This document shows, piece after piece, positions 9,038 through 18,308 of a stretch of 64,000 bases of DNA. The position numbers and the translations under genes were made by a program. Source of the DNA: Hyphomicrobium sp. (lineage in GTDB: Bacteria > Pseudomonadota > Alphaproteobacteria > Rhizobiales > Hyphomicrobiaceae); assembly GCF_003987855.1 (NCBI RefSeq), contig NZ_RXIZ01000005.1, positions 1 to 64,000 on the forward strand. The letters run 5' to 3'. How positions within the stretch are numbered: position 1 is the first letter of the stretch; every line of letters begins with the position of its first letter. The notes beneath the pieces were generated by a model. The model was not told where the DNA came from, made no database searches, and was given only the letters and a program-made list of their open reading frames with translations.

Positions 9038-10420
9038 TCAGAACGCAAACTGTTCAAAGATATGATCAATGTTGCCGTGCCACTCCCCCGAATAGCGCCG
9101 CAGCAGCTCGTCCGATACCGTGTGGCCATTGCCCGCGATCTTCTCAAGCGGGGCCAAATAAATCGTTTCGTCCTGGTTCTTCGCGTTGATGCGCTCGCGA
9201 TTTTTAAGTCCGAGACGGGAGATGCGCAGGACTTGGCGGGCAATATTTCGCACGCTCGTGTTTCGGAACGGCGTCGCCAGCGCCGTTTTCGGAACGGCAG
9301 CCCGAAGTTCGTCACGCTCCGACGCCGTCCAATCGCGTACGAGCTGCCAAGCTTGGTCGAGGGCTTCTTCGTCATAAAGGATGCCGACCCAGAACGCGGG
9401 AAGAGCCGTGATCGTCCCCCAGCGACCGCCATCGGCTCCGCGCATTTCTAGAAAGCGTTTGAGGCGGACTTCAGGAAAAAGCGTGGTGAGGTGATCCGAC
9501 CAGTCATCGATGGTCGGCAATTGCCCCTCGAAGCCCTTGAGGCGTCCCGACATGAACTCGCGAAACGATGCTCCGGCAACATCGATGTAATTGCCATCCC
9601 GATAGACGAAATACATGGGCACATCGAGCGCGTAATCGACGTAGCGCTCATAGCCCATGCCGTCCTCGAACGCGAACGGAAGCATGCCCGTGCGCCGCTT
9701 GTCGGTATCGAGCCAGACCTCGCTGCGCATCGATTGAAAGCCGTTCGGTCGGCCTTCCGTGAAGGGTGACGAGGCAAACAGCGCGGTTGCGATAGGTTGC
9801 AGCGCCAGCGACACGCGGAGCTTCTTCACCATGTCGGCTTCGGACGCGAAGTCCACATTTACCTGGATGGTCGCCGTGCGGTACATCATGTCGAGCCCGC
9901 GGCTGCCGACGGTCGGCATATACCGCGTCATGACTTGGTAACGCTTCTTCGGCATGTGCGGGATCTGATCGAGACGCCACTTAGGCGAGAACCCGACGCC
10001 AAGAAATCCAATGGCTAGACCTTCGCCGACGCTGAGAACTTCGCGCAGGTGCTCGTCGGTCTCGGCGGCCGTCTGATGTAATGTTTCCAGCGGTTCGCCG
10101 GAAAGCTCGAATTGTCCGCCGGGTTCGAGGCTGATCGTGCCGCCCTTCTCGCCCTCCGGACGTTTCAGGGCGATGACGTTTTCGCCTTCGTTGATGGCGA
10201 CCCAGCCGTAGCGCGCGATAAGCTTCTCCATGAGCGCGCGTATTCCATCCGGACCGCCATAGGGTACCGGATCCAGCGTGACGGTGCGGAACACGAATTT
10301 TTCGTGCTCGGTGCCAATGCGCCAATCGGCTTTCGGCTTTTCGCCGGCAGCGATCCACCGCACGAGGTCGTCGCGCGACTCGATTGATGCGCTTGCAGCA
10401 CCTTGTTCCCGTGTCGACAT
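9038..10420 (-). CDS. gshA: Glutamate-cysteine ligase
   Basis: This enzyme makes gamma-glutamylcysteine from glutamate and cysteine with ATP, the first step of glutathione synthesis in the cytoplasm. The 460-residue protein is of the plant/alphaproteobacterial type (GCS2 family), not the E. coli type. Family segments are WRIGTEHEKFVF near residue 35, SLEPGGQFELSG near 97, and MYRTATIQVNVDF near 170. Downstream of rsmE on the same strand with a 99-bp gap. Glutathione is also the cofactor for formaldehyde detoxification in many methylotrophs, and a GST is encoded at 47.3 kb. Confidence 0.95.
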   Translation of the reverse strand: MSTREQGAASASIESRDDLVRWIAAGEKPKADWRIGTEHEKFVFRTVTLDPVPYGGPDGIRALMEKLIARYGWVAINEGENVIALKRPEGEKGGTISLEPGGQFELSGEPLETLHQTAAETDEHLREVLSVGEGLAIGFLGVGFSPKWRLDQIPHMPKKRYQVMTRYMPTVGSRGLDMMYRTATIQVNVDFASEADMVKKLRVSLALQPIATALFASSPFTEGRPNGFQSMRSEVWLDTDKRRTGMLPFAFEDGMGYERYVDYALDVPMYFVYRDGNYIDVAGASFREFMSGRLKGFEGQLPTIDDWSDHLTTLFPEVRLKRFLEMRGADGGRWGTITALPAFWVGILYDEEALDQAWQLVRDWTASERDELRAAVPKTALATPFRNTSVRNIARQVLRISRLGLKNRERINAKNQDETIYLAPLEKIAGNGHTVSDELLRRYSGEWHGNIDHIFEQFAF

Positions 10421-10519
10421 GCCGAGCGGCCAGCCTTCCCAATTCGACGCGAGGCAGCGCCCGCGGCCTGAGCCTTATGACGAGGAGCAGCGGTTACGGC
10501 AATAGGGCGGCAACTGCGG

Positions 10520-11266
10520 TCAGGGCCGCCGCCAGTCGCCAAGCGTCGCGTTGACGAGGGCGAGGATGGCGACCGCGGCGGTATCGGCGCGCATGATTCG
10601 CGGGCCGAGCGAAATCGGCACCACGAACGGTTGCCGGATCAGACGATCCCGTTCCCTAGTTGAAAAACCCCCTTCCGGCCCGAGCAGCACCGCCAATGGA
10701 CCAGGCTCCATATTCTGCAGGGTAGCGATCGGATCGGCTTTCTGCTCCTCCTCGTCGCAATAGATAATTCGCCTCTGAGCGTTCCATCCGTCGAGCACAT
10801 CGTCGAGCTTGTGCGGGGCCTCGACATCGGGCACCCGGAGAATGCCGCATTGCTCGGCCGCCTCGATGACATTGGCGCGCATCCGCTCGCTGTTAACCCT
10901 CTCCGCAATCGTCCGTTCGGTGATCACGGGGCGGAGGCGCGCCACCCCCATCTCCGTCGCTTTCTGAACGACATAGTCGAGCCGGGTGCGTTTGAGCGGT
11001 GCAAAGAGATAGTCAACGTCCGGCCCGGGCTCCTGCGCACGGACCCGATCGCCGATGTCGAGCGAGCCGCCACGTTTGTGGGTCTCGGCAAGTGTCGCAA
11101 CCCACTCGCCGTCCCGGCCGTTGAAAACCAGGAGTTTGGACCCGAGCCGGAGGCGAAGGACGGCCGTCAGATAGTGCGCCTGGGGAGGTGCCAGATCGAC
11201 GCGCCGACCCTCCCCAAGGTCCCCGTCAACAAACAAACGTTCTGAGGTCAAGTCGCGTATGGCCAT
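10520..11266 (-). CDS. rsmE: 16S rRNA (uracil-1498-N3)-methyltransferase
   Basis: RsmE methylates U1498 of 16S rRNA using S-adenosylmethionine. The 248-residue protein is a SPOUT (trefoil-knot) methyltransferase with an N-terminal PUA-like domain. The knot motifs VLLGPEGGFSTRERD (about residues 190-205) and SLGPRIMRADTAA (about 220-232) form the SAM site. It is divergent from ubiA, separated by 123 bp that probably hold both promoters. rsmE-gshA order on one strand suggests cotranscription with gshA. Confidence 0.95.
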   Translation of the reverse strand: MAIRDLTSERLFVDGDLGEGRRVDLAPPQAHYLTAVLRLRLGSKLLVFNGRDGEWVATLAETHKRGGSLDIGDRVRAQEPGPDVDYLFAPLKRTRLDYVVQKATEMGVARLRPVITERTIAERVNSERMRANVIEAAEQCGILRVPDVEAPHKLDDVLDGWNAQRRIIYCDEEEQKADPIATLQNMEPGPLAVLLGPEGGFSTRERDRLIRQPFVVPISLGPRIMRADTAAVAILALVNATLGDWRRP

Positions 11267-11389
11267 CCGGCGTCTTTAGCGAAGCCCGGTAGACAGTCAA
11301 ACCCTCTGCCCTAATTTCCTGACCGGCTGATCTTATTGCTTCAGAAAGCATGGCCGGATAGGTCTCTGCGAACAATGAAATAGGTCATC

Positions 11390-12355
11390 ATGATGGGTGC
11401 CGACATATTGCCCAAGCCTGCTCAGAGCATCGCCGATGCCGCCCCGTCGAACTGGGTCGACCGCTGGGCTCCGCTTGCCTTGCAACCCTATCTGCGGCTT
11501 GGCCGCTTCGACCGCCCCATCGGCACGTGGCTCCTGCTCTTCCCCTGCTGGTGGTCGATGTGTCTCGCACAGGTCAACTCGGCCGAGCATTACCCCAACT
11601 TTTTTTACCTTATCCTCTTCGCCATCGGCGCTATGGCAATGCGCGCATCCGGCTGCGCCTATAACGACTACGTCGATCGCGACTTCGACGCCCGCGTCCA
11701 GCGAACGGTCGGACGACCACTTCCTGCAGGCCAAGTTACACCCGGCGCCGCGCTCGGCTTCGTGGTCGTGACCGCTTTGATCGGGCTCCTCGTGCTTATC
11801 AACTTCAATAGCTTCACCATCTGGCTAGCGATTGCGTCGCTGCTCATCGTAGCTGTCTATCCCTTCGCCAAGCGCGTCACTTCCTATCCTCAGATCGTGC
11901 TCGGCCTGGCGTTCAATTGGGGCGCGCTCGTCGGGTGGGCGGCAATTAAGGGCTCCATCGGGCTTTCGCCCCTGGCTCTTTACGCCGGCTGCGTATTCTG
12001 GACGGTTGGCTACGACACGATCTACGCCCACCAGGACAAGGAAGATGACGTCCTTCTGGGTCTAGGCTCTACGGCGCTCAAATTCGGCGAGGATACGGTG
12101 TCGTTTGTTGGTGGCATGTATGCGCTCGCGGGCGTCATGTGGCTCATCGCGGGCGCGCTAGCCGGGGCCCATCTCGTATACTTCCTCGCCGTCGTCCTGG
12201 TATTTCTTCAAATGTCCTGGCAGGTGGCGACACTGGACATCGACAATTCCACCAATTGCCTTTGGCGGTTCAAGTCGAATCGCGACGTGGGGCTGGCGCT
12301 CTTCCTAGGCCTCGTAGCGGATATGGCGCTTTCCTGGTTCGCGGGCCTCAATTGA
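11390..12355 (+). CDS. ubiA: 4-hydroxybenzoate polyprenyltransferase
   Basis: UbiA prenylates 4-hydroxybenzoate in the inner membrane, the first committed lipid step of ubiquinone synthesis. The 321-residue protein has about eight membrane helices and both Asp-rich metal-diphosphate motifs: NDYVDRDFD at about residues 92-100 and YDTIYAHQDKEDD at about 208-221. Two adjacent ATG codons (11390 and 11393) can start translation. It is divergent from rsmE. A GC-rich hairpin follows 20 bp after its stop. Confidence 0.94.
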   Translation: MMGADILPKPAQSIADAAPSNWVDRWAPLALQPYLRLGRFDRPIGTWLLLFPCWWSMCLAQVNSAEHYPNFFYLILFAIGAMAMRASGCAYNDYVDRDFDARVQRTVGRPLPAGQVTPGAALGFVVVTALIGLLVLINFNSFTIWLAIASLLIVAVYPFAKRVTSYPQIVLGLAFNWGALVGWAAIKGSIGLSPLALYAGCVFWTVGYDTIYAHQDKEDDVLLGLGSTALKFGEDTVSFVGGMYALAGVMWLIAGALAGAHLVYFLAVVLVFLQMSWQVATLDIDNSTNCLWRFKSNRDVGLALFLGLVADMALSWFAGLN

Positions 12356-12374
12356 GGCCCAAAACAACAACGCA

Positions 12375-12398
12375 GCCCGAGGAGGGACAACCTCGGGC
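12375..12398 (+). terminator. Hairpin downstream of ubiA, possible terminator
   Basis: An 8-bp perfect GC-rich stem (GCCCGAGG at 12375-12382 with CCTCGGGC at 12391-12398) with an 8-nt loop lies 20 bp after the ubiA stop. There is no T-run after it, so it would be a weak or Rho-assisted terminator. The remaining bases to 12625 hold no convincing gene. Confidence 0.4.
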
Positions 12399-12625
12399 CG
12401 CGCTGAGCACTCACTGTTGACGTCTTCGAGCCGCTTGAACGGGCAATTACGTGGAAGACTATCAGATTGTTCTTCCGATCGACTTAAGAAATAGCGTAAA
12501 CAAAGGCTTACCGCCGAAACTCGTCCTTGCCCCAACGGAAGGGCGGTTTTGCGCCGTTGACGGCCCATAAATGGCGCGGTCTCTTTGCAAGCTACGCAAT
12601 AAAACTCCGGAGTAGACCGTCGTCC

Positions 12626-12889
12626 ATGACCAAGACCGCATCTTCGTCCACCTCTGCGCCGCAGTCGCTACACCTCGTTTTCGGCGGTGAACTGAAGACC
12701 CTCGACAGTCACGAGTTCCGCCAACCTGACAGCCTCGATGTCGTGGGAATTTTCCCGGACTATTCATCGGCTTACGCTGCCTGGAAAAACGCTGCTCAGC
12801 GCTCGGTCGACAACGCCATGATGCGCTACTTCGTCGTGCCGCTGCACCGTATGCTCGACTTCTCGCAACCGGCGACATCGGCCACGTGA
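12626..12889 (+). CDS. DUF4170 domain protein
   Basis: An 87-residue protein starting MTKTASSSTSAPQSLHLVFGGEL. It matches the DUF4170 family, short alphaproteobacterial proteins of unknown function usually found beside Kdo/lipid A genes, with the typical LVFGGEL...F.VG.FPDY.SAYAAWK..AQRSVDNA..RYF opening and RMLDF ending. I start at ATG 12626; the open frame runs 33 codons further upstream without family similarity. Its stop overlaps the GTG start of the ABC exporter by 4 bp (GTGA), so the two are coupled. Cytoplasmic, no signal. Confidence 0.85.
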   Translation: MTKTASSSTSAPQSLHLVFGGELKTLDSHEFRQPDSLDVVGIFPDYSSAYAAWKNAAQRSVDNAMMRYFVVPLHRMLDFSQPATSAT

Positions 12890-14697
12890 AGGACCTTCTG
12901 AATAAATCCGAAAAACGGCCCCGGCCGAAGCTACGGCTCGACGCTGCGTCGCGCGCGCTTCTTGCGCGTTTCGTCCGTGACTGGGTTTGGCCGCGACGCT
13001 GGCAGCTCGCCTGGACCCTGCTGCTGACCACGTGCCTTGCGGCCGTAACGGGCGGCTACCCCGGCATCATCAAGAAATCATTCGACCTGCTGATGGGCGG
13101 CAAGCCGGGAGCGCTGCCGTTCGTTCTGACGGCAATTATCGCCATTACGGTTGCCCGCGCGTTCCTGCTCTATTTCCAGGCGATCGCGACCAGCAACTTC
13201 ATCCTCCGCATGACATCCGACATGCAGAAGGTGGGCTTCCGCCATCTGATTAGCGCCGATTTTGCCCGCCTCTCGCGCGAGACACCGGGCCGTCTGATGT
13301 CGCGGCTGACGAACGACATCGGCTTCATTCAAGCCGCGATGACCGCTTCTCTGAATTCGATCTTCCGCGACACCTTCTCGGTCATCGCGCTTCTCATCGC
13401 GATGATTTATCTCGACTGGCAGATGACGCTGATCGTGCTTGGCGTGTATCCGCTCGCCGCGCTACCGGTTGCATCGATCAGCCAGCGTCTTCGCCGCGTC
13501 GCCAAGCAAACTCAGAGCGGGCTTGGCGACATGACCTCGCTTCTCACCGAGAAGCTGTCCGGCGCGCGCCTCATCAAATCATTCCAGCTCGAAAACTACG
13601 CCGCCGATCGCCTCGATGCCATGTTCGAGCAGATTTACTCGCTGCGCATGAAGTCGGTGAAAACGCGGGCGCGCATGGATCCGATTCTCGAAGTTCTCGC
13701 AGGCGTGGCGATCGCCGGCGTCGTCGGCTTTGCCTACATGCGAATTTCCCACGGCATCTCGACCGTCGGCGACTTCATGGGCTTCATCACTGCGTTGCTG
13801 ATGGCGTCCCAGCCGATCCGCGCGCTCGGCAACCTCGCTGGCCGATTGCAGGAAGGCCTCGCCGCCGCCGAAAGCTACTACGGCCTGCTCGATGAGATCC
13901 CGACGATCGCCGACGCGCCCGGCGCCGGCAAACTTGCGGTCTCGAACGGCCACATCAGTTTCCGGGCCGTCTCGTTCGCCTATGACAAGACATCAGAAGA
14001 GCGCGCCGTTCACGAATTCACGCTCGAGGTTCCTGGCGGATCGACGGTGGCGTTCGTCGGGCGCTCCGGCGCGGGCAAATCGACGATCATCAACCTCGTG
14101 CCCCGCCTTTTTGACGCGACGGAAGGCCAGATCCTGATCGACGGCCAGGACGTCAGACAGGTGACGCTGAAATCGCTCCGCGATCACATCGCCATCGTCA
14201 GCCAGGACATAACCCTCTTCGACGACACCATCGCGGCCAACATCAGGCTGGGACGGCTCGATGCCACCGATGCAGAAATCGTCGAAGCCGCCAAAGCAGC
14301 CGCCGCCCATGACTTCATTCTCGCGCTTCCAAACGGATATAAAACCGTGATTGGCGACCGTGGCAGCCGCCTGTCCGGTGGCCAGCGACAGCGCATCGCT
14401 CTTGCGCGCGCGATCTTGAAGGACGCCCCGATCCTGCTTCTCGATGAGGCGACGAGCGCGCTCGACAATGAAAGCGAGCAGCTGGTGCAGGAGGCGCTGG
14501 CAAAGTTCACGCGGACCCGAACCACTCTCGTGATCGCGCATCGGCTTTCCACCATTCAGAATGCCGATATGATCTGCGTGATGGAAGGCGGCCATATCAT
14601 CGAGCGCGGCCGGCACTCCGAATTGATCGCCAACAATGGTTCGTACGCCCGCCTCAGCCGGTCGACCACGGGCGCGCAGGCCAAGCTCGCAAGCTAA
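12886..14697 (+). CDS. ABC transporter, MsbA-type lipid exporter (ATPase + permease)
   Basis: A 603-residue half-transporter with a six-helix ABC membrane domain at about residues 40-330 followed by the ATPase domain. Walker A is GRSGAGKST (about 391-399), the signature is LSGGQRQR (about 495), and Walker B is ILLLDEATSALD (about 515). Family and neighbours (DUF4170, waaA, lpxK) suggest flipping of lipid A core, the MsbA role, but substrate specificity is inference. The start is GTG 12886, overlapping the DUF4170 stop. The gene is complete with all catalytic motifs. Confidence 0.9.
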   Translation: MKDLLNKSEKRPRPKLRLDAASRALLARFVRDWVWPRRWQLAWTLLLTTCLAAVTGGYPGIIKKSFDLLMGGKPGALPFVLTAIIAITVARAFLLYFQAIATSNFILRMTSDMQKVGFRHLISADFARLSRETPGRLMSRLTNDIGFIQAAMTASLNSIFRDTFSVIALLIAMIYLDWQMTLIVLGVYPLAALPVASISQRLRRVAKQTQSGLGDMTSLLTEKLSGARLIKSFQLENYAADRLDAMFEQIYSLRMKSVKTRARMDPILEVLAGVAIAGVVGFAYMRISHGISTVGDFMGFITALLMASQPIRALGNLAGRLQEGLAAAESYYGLLDEIPTIADAPGAGKLAVSNGHISFRAVSFAYDKTSEERAVHEFTLEVPGGSTVAFVGRSGAGKSTIINLVPRLFDATEGQILIDGQDVRQVTLKSLRDHIAIVSQDITLFDDTIAANIRLGRLDATDAEIVEAAKAAAAHDFILALPNGYKTVIGDRGSRLSGGQRQRIALARAILKDAPILLLDEATSALDNESEQLVQEALAKFTRTRTTLVIAHRLSTIQNADMICVMEGGHIIERGRHSELIANNGSYARLSRSTTGAQAKLAS

Positions 14698-14712
14698 CGA
14701 GCGACTGGCCCT

Positions 14713-15453
14713 TTACTCGCGACGGAGAATTCCATTGACGAGGCGATTGGCCCAGCCACGCGCCTTGAACGTGCTGCTGACTTCTCGTGCGTCGTATACG
14801 GTCTGCACCCAGTCCCAGAAGCCGATCCCTGTTTTGGCCTCCGCTTCCAGGTAGTGCTCGAAAACGGCATCGATCACGCCGGTATCGGCGCTGCGAACAT
14901 GGCCATAGCGCAGAGACAGCTGCTTCATCGCCTGCCGTATCGGCTGCCCGCCATGCAGATGCGCGACCATGACCGCCATAAGCCCGGCGCGATCAGCACC
15001 GGATTTGCAATGGATCAAAATCGGAAACTGAACGGTTTCCAGGACGTTTTTGATCGATTGGAATTCCGCGCGCGTCGGCGCAGCGCGCGATCTCAATCGC
15101 AAATTCACGAGCGCAAGGCCATTCCGCTCGCAAGCGCGCTCCTCGAGCCACCGCGTACCGTAGGTTTGCTCTTCGCCGCGAAGATTGATGACTGTTTTCA
15201 CGCCGCGCCCAGCGGCACGCGCTATGTGATGTGGAGCAGGCTGAGCCGACCGCCAAACGTCAGGCAGGATGCGGTGTCGGTTGTTGTAGACCGATCGAAT
15301 GAACCCGTAATCGATCAGCAACATCTCTGCATAGCAAAGCGCCGGCGCAAACCGCGACCGCACCCATGGCGGCGAGGAATGCACGGCACTATGCAAAAGC
15401 GCATCGCTTCGCCGCCGGAAACCACGTTTTGCCTGCTTGAGTAGGCTTGCCAT
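14713..15453 (-). CDS. Protein-tyrosine / dual-specificity phosphatase family protein
   Basis: A 246-residue protein with the cysteine phosphatase loop HCKSGADRAG; nucleophile C149 and Arg155 fit C-x5-R. Upstream, LPDVWRSAQP and KTVINLRGE are typical of the bacterial Siw14/DSP-like tyrosine phosphatase family (a general-acid Asp is less certain). The substrate could be a phosphoprotein or an inositol or sugar phosphate. It sits on the minus strand inside the plus-strand lipid A cluster, between the MsbA-type exporter and waaA. The N-terminal 40 residues are basic and poorly conserved; MLLIDYGFIRS is an alternative start. Confidence 0.85.
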   Translation of the reverse strand: MASLLKQAKRGFRRRSDALLHSAVHSSPPWVRSRFAPALCYAEMLLIDYGFIRSVYNNRHRILPDVWRSAQPAPHHIARAAGRGVKTVINLRGEEQTYGTRWLEERACERNGLALVNLRLRSRAAPTRAEFQSIKNVLETVQFPILIHCKSGADRAGLMAVMVAHLHGGQPIRQAMKQLSLRYGHVRSADTGVIDAVFEHYLEAEAKTGIGFWDWVQTVYDAREVSSTFKARGWANRLVNGILRRE

Positions 15454-15929
15454 CAGGAGTTGTCTCGATGCTCCCGATTAGCGGGCAGCCCCTCTGTGCG
15501 CGCGTTCAGTTTCGTGCCTATCTACACGAAGCCACAGCGCGTTGCTTTTGAGCCCGCTAATAATTCACAACGCTCCTGCGCCGCAAGGAAATTGACCGGG
15601 AGGCGCACCGTGGCGCACCTCGCAATCCGTTTACCGACAAAATATGGCATGCCAAGCCTGAGGCGTCATAATCAACAGGACGGTTAAGCCACAGCGCCAC
15701 GTCGAGCTGAACATGGGTTTCGCGCCCCTATGCTTATTACTGCAACAGCGTTGCTCAGCTCTGCCGGTGACAAGCGTATGAACCGGGCCTTATTTCCGTT
15801 GGCAGCGCACACGGCACCCCCTATCAATAAGCCGAGCACAGGAAGCATCCGGCACGACAGAGGCGAATGATGATAAACGTCATTCGTGTCCCCACGGCCG
15901 ACTGCGCATAACTTCTCGCGAGGGCCAAC
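15454..15929. other. Intergenic region between phosphatase and waaA
   Basis: About 475 bp with no confident gene. A short minus-strand frame at 15684-15848 (54 codons, MLPVLGLLIGGAVCAANGNK) has a signal-peptide-like start but no ribosome-binding site and no family I know. A perfect 7-bp inverted repeat (CGAATGA at 15864-15870, TCATTCG at 15880-15886) sits about 45 bp before the likely waaA start. The promoters of both flanking genes must lie here. Confidence 0.5.
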
Positions 15930-17255
15930 ATTACACGCACGACGCCACTCGATGTCCTCGCCGACGCGCCACCGGCCCCTGGACTGGCTCTCAAAACCTA
16001 TAGCATCGGCACGGCATTGCTGCGGCCCGCCGTTCCTCTGCTGCTCAACATGCGTGGGCAACAGGGCAAGGAAGATCCCAACCGGCGCGGCGAGCGGCTG
16101 GGCTTTGCCGGACGCCCGCGTCCCGACGGGCAGGTGGTCTGGATCCACGCGGCTAGCGTTGGCGAAACGAATGCCATCCTGCCCCTGATTGAAAACATCC
16201 TCGGTGCGAACGAGAATGTTCACATCCTGCTGACCACAGGCACGAAGACCTCGGCGGAAATTGCATCCCGGCGCTTGCCGCCCCGCGCTTTCCATCAGTA
16301 CGTGCCGCTCGACATCCCGCAATACGTAAAGCGCTTCCTTGACCATTGGCGGCCGTCGCTCGCGATCTTCACCGAATCCGATATCTGGCCCAATTTGATT
16401 CTCGGCACGTCCGAGCGGCGCATCCCGCTTGTCCTCGTGAACGCGCGAATGTCGCCTCGCAGCATCCGTCGCTGGCGAAAATATGCCGGTATCGGCAGGC
16501 CGCTTTTCTCGCGCTTTGCGGCTGTATTGGCGCAAAACGCGCAGATCGCGCGAGCGATCAAATGGCTCGGCGCACCCAACGTCATCACTGCCGGAAATCT
16601 CAAGATCGATTCCCCGCCGCCGCCAGTGGATGCAGATACGCTTGCGGCATTGAAGAAGGCCGTTGGTGAGCGCCCGCTTTTCCTGGCGGCGAGCACCCAT
16701 CCTGGGGAAGACACGGTCATCGCCGCCGCTCATTCCCTCATCCGTCAGGAAGTCGATGGCCTGCTGACGATCATCGTACCCCGCCACCCGGAGCGAGGCA
16801 GCGGTCTCGCCGCGACGCTCGGCGGTCTCGGATTGCGCACACAGCTTCGCACACGCTCATCGGGGCCGGACAGGGACACTGAAATCTACGTCGCCGACAC
16901 CATCGGCGAACTCGGCACGTTCTACTCGATTTCGCCCGTTGCACTCGTCGGCGGCTCGCTCGTCGAGCATGGCGGCCAAAATCCTATTGAGGCCGTCAGG
17001 CTTGGTTCATGCGTCCTTACCGGCCCGTTCGTTCACAACTTCCGAGATGCCTATTCCGCGCTTTTTCGCGAAGGCGGCGCCGTGGAGGTCCACTCCTCCG
17101 ACGACATCGCGCGGCAGGTGACGATGCTGCTTGAAGATCAGCAGGCCGCAAAACGCATGCGCGAAGGCGCTGGCGTCGCGCTCGAGTCACTGGGCGGCGC
17201 CCTGACGAAGACGCTCGGCGCAATTCAACCGCTGCTCGAAAAACAGCAGGCCTGA
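15930..17255 (+). CDS. waaA: 3-deoxy-D-manno-octulosonic acid (Kdo) transferase
   Basis: WaaA (KdtA) transfers Kdo from CMP-Kdo to lipid IVA at the inner membrane. The product shows the GT30 family segments RGKEDP-like GKEDPNRRGERLG, IHAASVGETNA, FTESDIWPN, LVNARMS and GGSLVEHGGQNPIE. The start is uncertain. Homology should begin before the TTG at 16017, and the frame is open back to 15912 without ATG, GTG or TTG; an ATT at 15930 preceded by AGGG six bases upstream gives about 441 residues (the reading LALKTYSIGTALLRPAVPLLL is partly typical). A minimal version starts at 16017 (412 residues). It ends 4 bp before lpxK. Confidence 0.85.
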   Translation: MTRTTPLDVLADAPPAPGLALKTYSIGTALLRPAVPLLLNMRGQQGKEDPNRRGERLGFAGRPRPDGQVVWIHAASVGETNAILPLIENILGANENVHILLTTGTKTSAEIASRRLPPRAFHQYVPLDIPQYVKRFLDHWRPSLAIFTESDIWPNLILGTSERRIPLVLVNARMSPRSIRRWRKYAGIGRPLFSRFAAVLAQNAQIARAIKWLGAPNVITAGNLKIDSPPPPVDADTLAALKKAVGERPLFLAASTHPGEDTVIAAAHSLIRQEVDGLLTIIVPRHPERGSGLAATLGGLGLRTQLRTRSSGPDRDTEIYVADTIGELGTFYSISPVALVGGSLVEHGGQNPIEAVRLGSCVLTGPFVHNFRDAYSALFREGGAVEVHSSDDIARQVTMLLEDQQAAKRMREGAGVALESLGGALTKTLGAIQPLLEKQQA

Positions 17256-17259
17256 ACCC

Positions 17260-18297
17260 GTGCCCGCCGCCGAACCAAGCTGGTGGTATGGCAAGGAAGG
17301 CGCCTGGAAAGCCGCGCTCCTGTCGCCGGTCGCAAAAATCTACGCAGCGATTGCGAGCCGCCGGATTTTGAACGCGCAGCCTTACCGCGCGTCTTTGCCC
17401 GTCATCTGCGTTGGAAACTTCACCGCGGGCGGGTCCGGCAAGACGCCGCTGTCGTTGTTCATTGGAAAACTTCTCGCTGCCGAAGGCCGCGAGCCCTGGT
17501 TTCTGTCCCGCGGCTACGGCGGACGCCTCGAAGGCCCCGTCCGTGTCGATCCCGCCCGTCATTCCGCGGCCGAGGTCGGTGACGAACCCCTGCTTCTGGC
17601 GCGCGCGCACCCGACCGTCATCTCCCGCGACCGCTCCGAAGGCGCGAAAGCCATAGAAAGCATCGCGCCGAAATCGGCCGTCATCATCATGGACGACGGA
17701 CTGCAAAATCCAGCGCTCCGGAAAGATTTATCGATTGCTGTCGTCGATGCGAAACGTGGCTTCGGCAACGGACAGGTCATTCCTGCCGGCCCTTTGCGCG
17801 CACCTCTCGTGCTGCAAGCAAAGCTCGTCCAGCTAATCGTTCTAATTAGCAACGATCAGAATACCACGCCGCCGGTCCTGAACGCGATTACCGCCTACAC
17901 CGCCGCACCGATCGTCACTGCGCAAACACGCGCCGATCCTTCGGCAATCCGATTCCGCAATCGTCCTATACTTGCCTATGCAGGCATCGCCAATCCGGAG
18001 CGGTTCTTCTCGATGCTGAAAGCTCTTGGCGCCGATGTTCTCGCTGAACAAGCGTTCGCCGATCATCATGCCTTCAGCGAAGAGGAAGCGCGCGCACTGC
18101 TGGATAAGGCGAACCGCCTGAACGCGACACTGGTCACAACGGAAAAGGATCTTGCTCGCCTCGGCGGCCTCTCGGGATCTTGCCGCGAACTGCAAACACG
18201 TTCTGAAACACTCGCCATATCGACGGTGGTCGCGCCCGATGGCCTTGAGGTCTTGCGATCAGCAATCGCCCGATCTATCGAACGACCACTCGCCTAA
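17260..18297 (+). CDS. lpxK: Tetraacyldisaccharide 4'-kinase
   Basis: LpxK phosphorylates the 4' position of the tetraacyldisaccharide to give lipid IVA, the substrate of WaaA. The 345-residue protein has an N-terminal membrane-associated helix and the Walker A loop GNFTAGGSGKT (residues 52-62), then RGYGG, DEPLLLAR and DDGLQNP, all family hallmarks. Starts at GTG 17260, 4 bp after waaA, so the pair is an operon. The C-terminal half is normal, with FADHHAFSEEEA and TTEKD. Confidence 0.94.
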   Translation: MPAAEPSWWYGKEGAWKAALLSPVAKIYAAIASRRILNAQPYRASLPVICVGNFTAGGSGKTPLSLFIGKLLAAEGREPWFLSRGYGGRLEGPVRVDPARHSAAEVGDEPLLLARAHPTVISRDRSEGAKAIESIAPKSAVIIMDDGLQNPALRKDLSIAVVDAKRGFGNGQVIPAGPLRAPLVLQAKLVQLIVLISNDQNTTPPVLNAITAYTAAPIVTAQTRADPSAIRFRNRPILAYAGIANPERFFSMLKALGADVLAEQAFADHHAFSEEEARALLDKANRLNATLVTTEKDLARLGGLSGSCRELQTRSETLAISTVVAPDGLEVLRSAIARSIERPLA

Positions 18298-18308
18298 GCC
18301 AAGACAAC

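Noticed and set aside
15684-16787. Long minus-strand frame opposite waaA
   Set aside because: Antisense to conserved WaaA motifs. Only its last 54 codons, outside waaA, look faintly gene-like, and they lack an SD.
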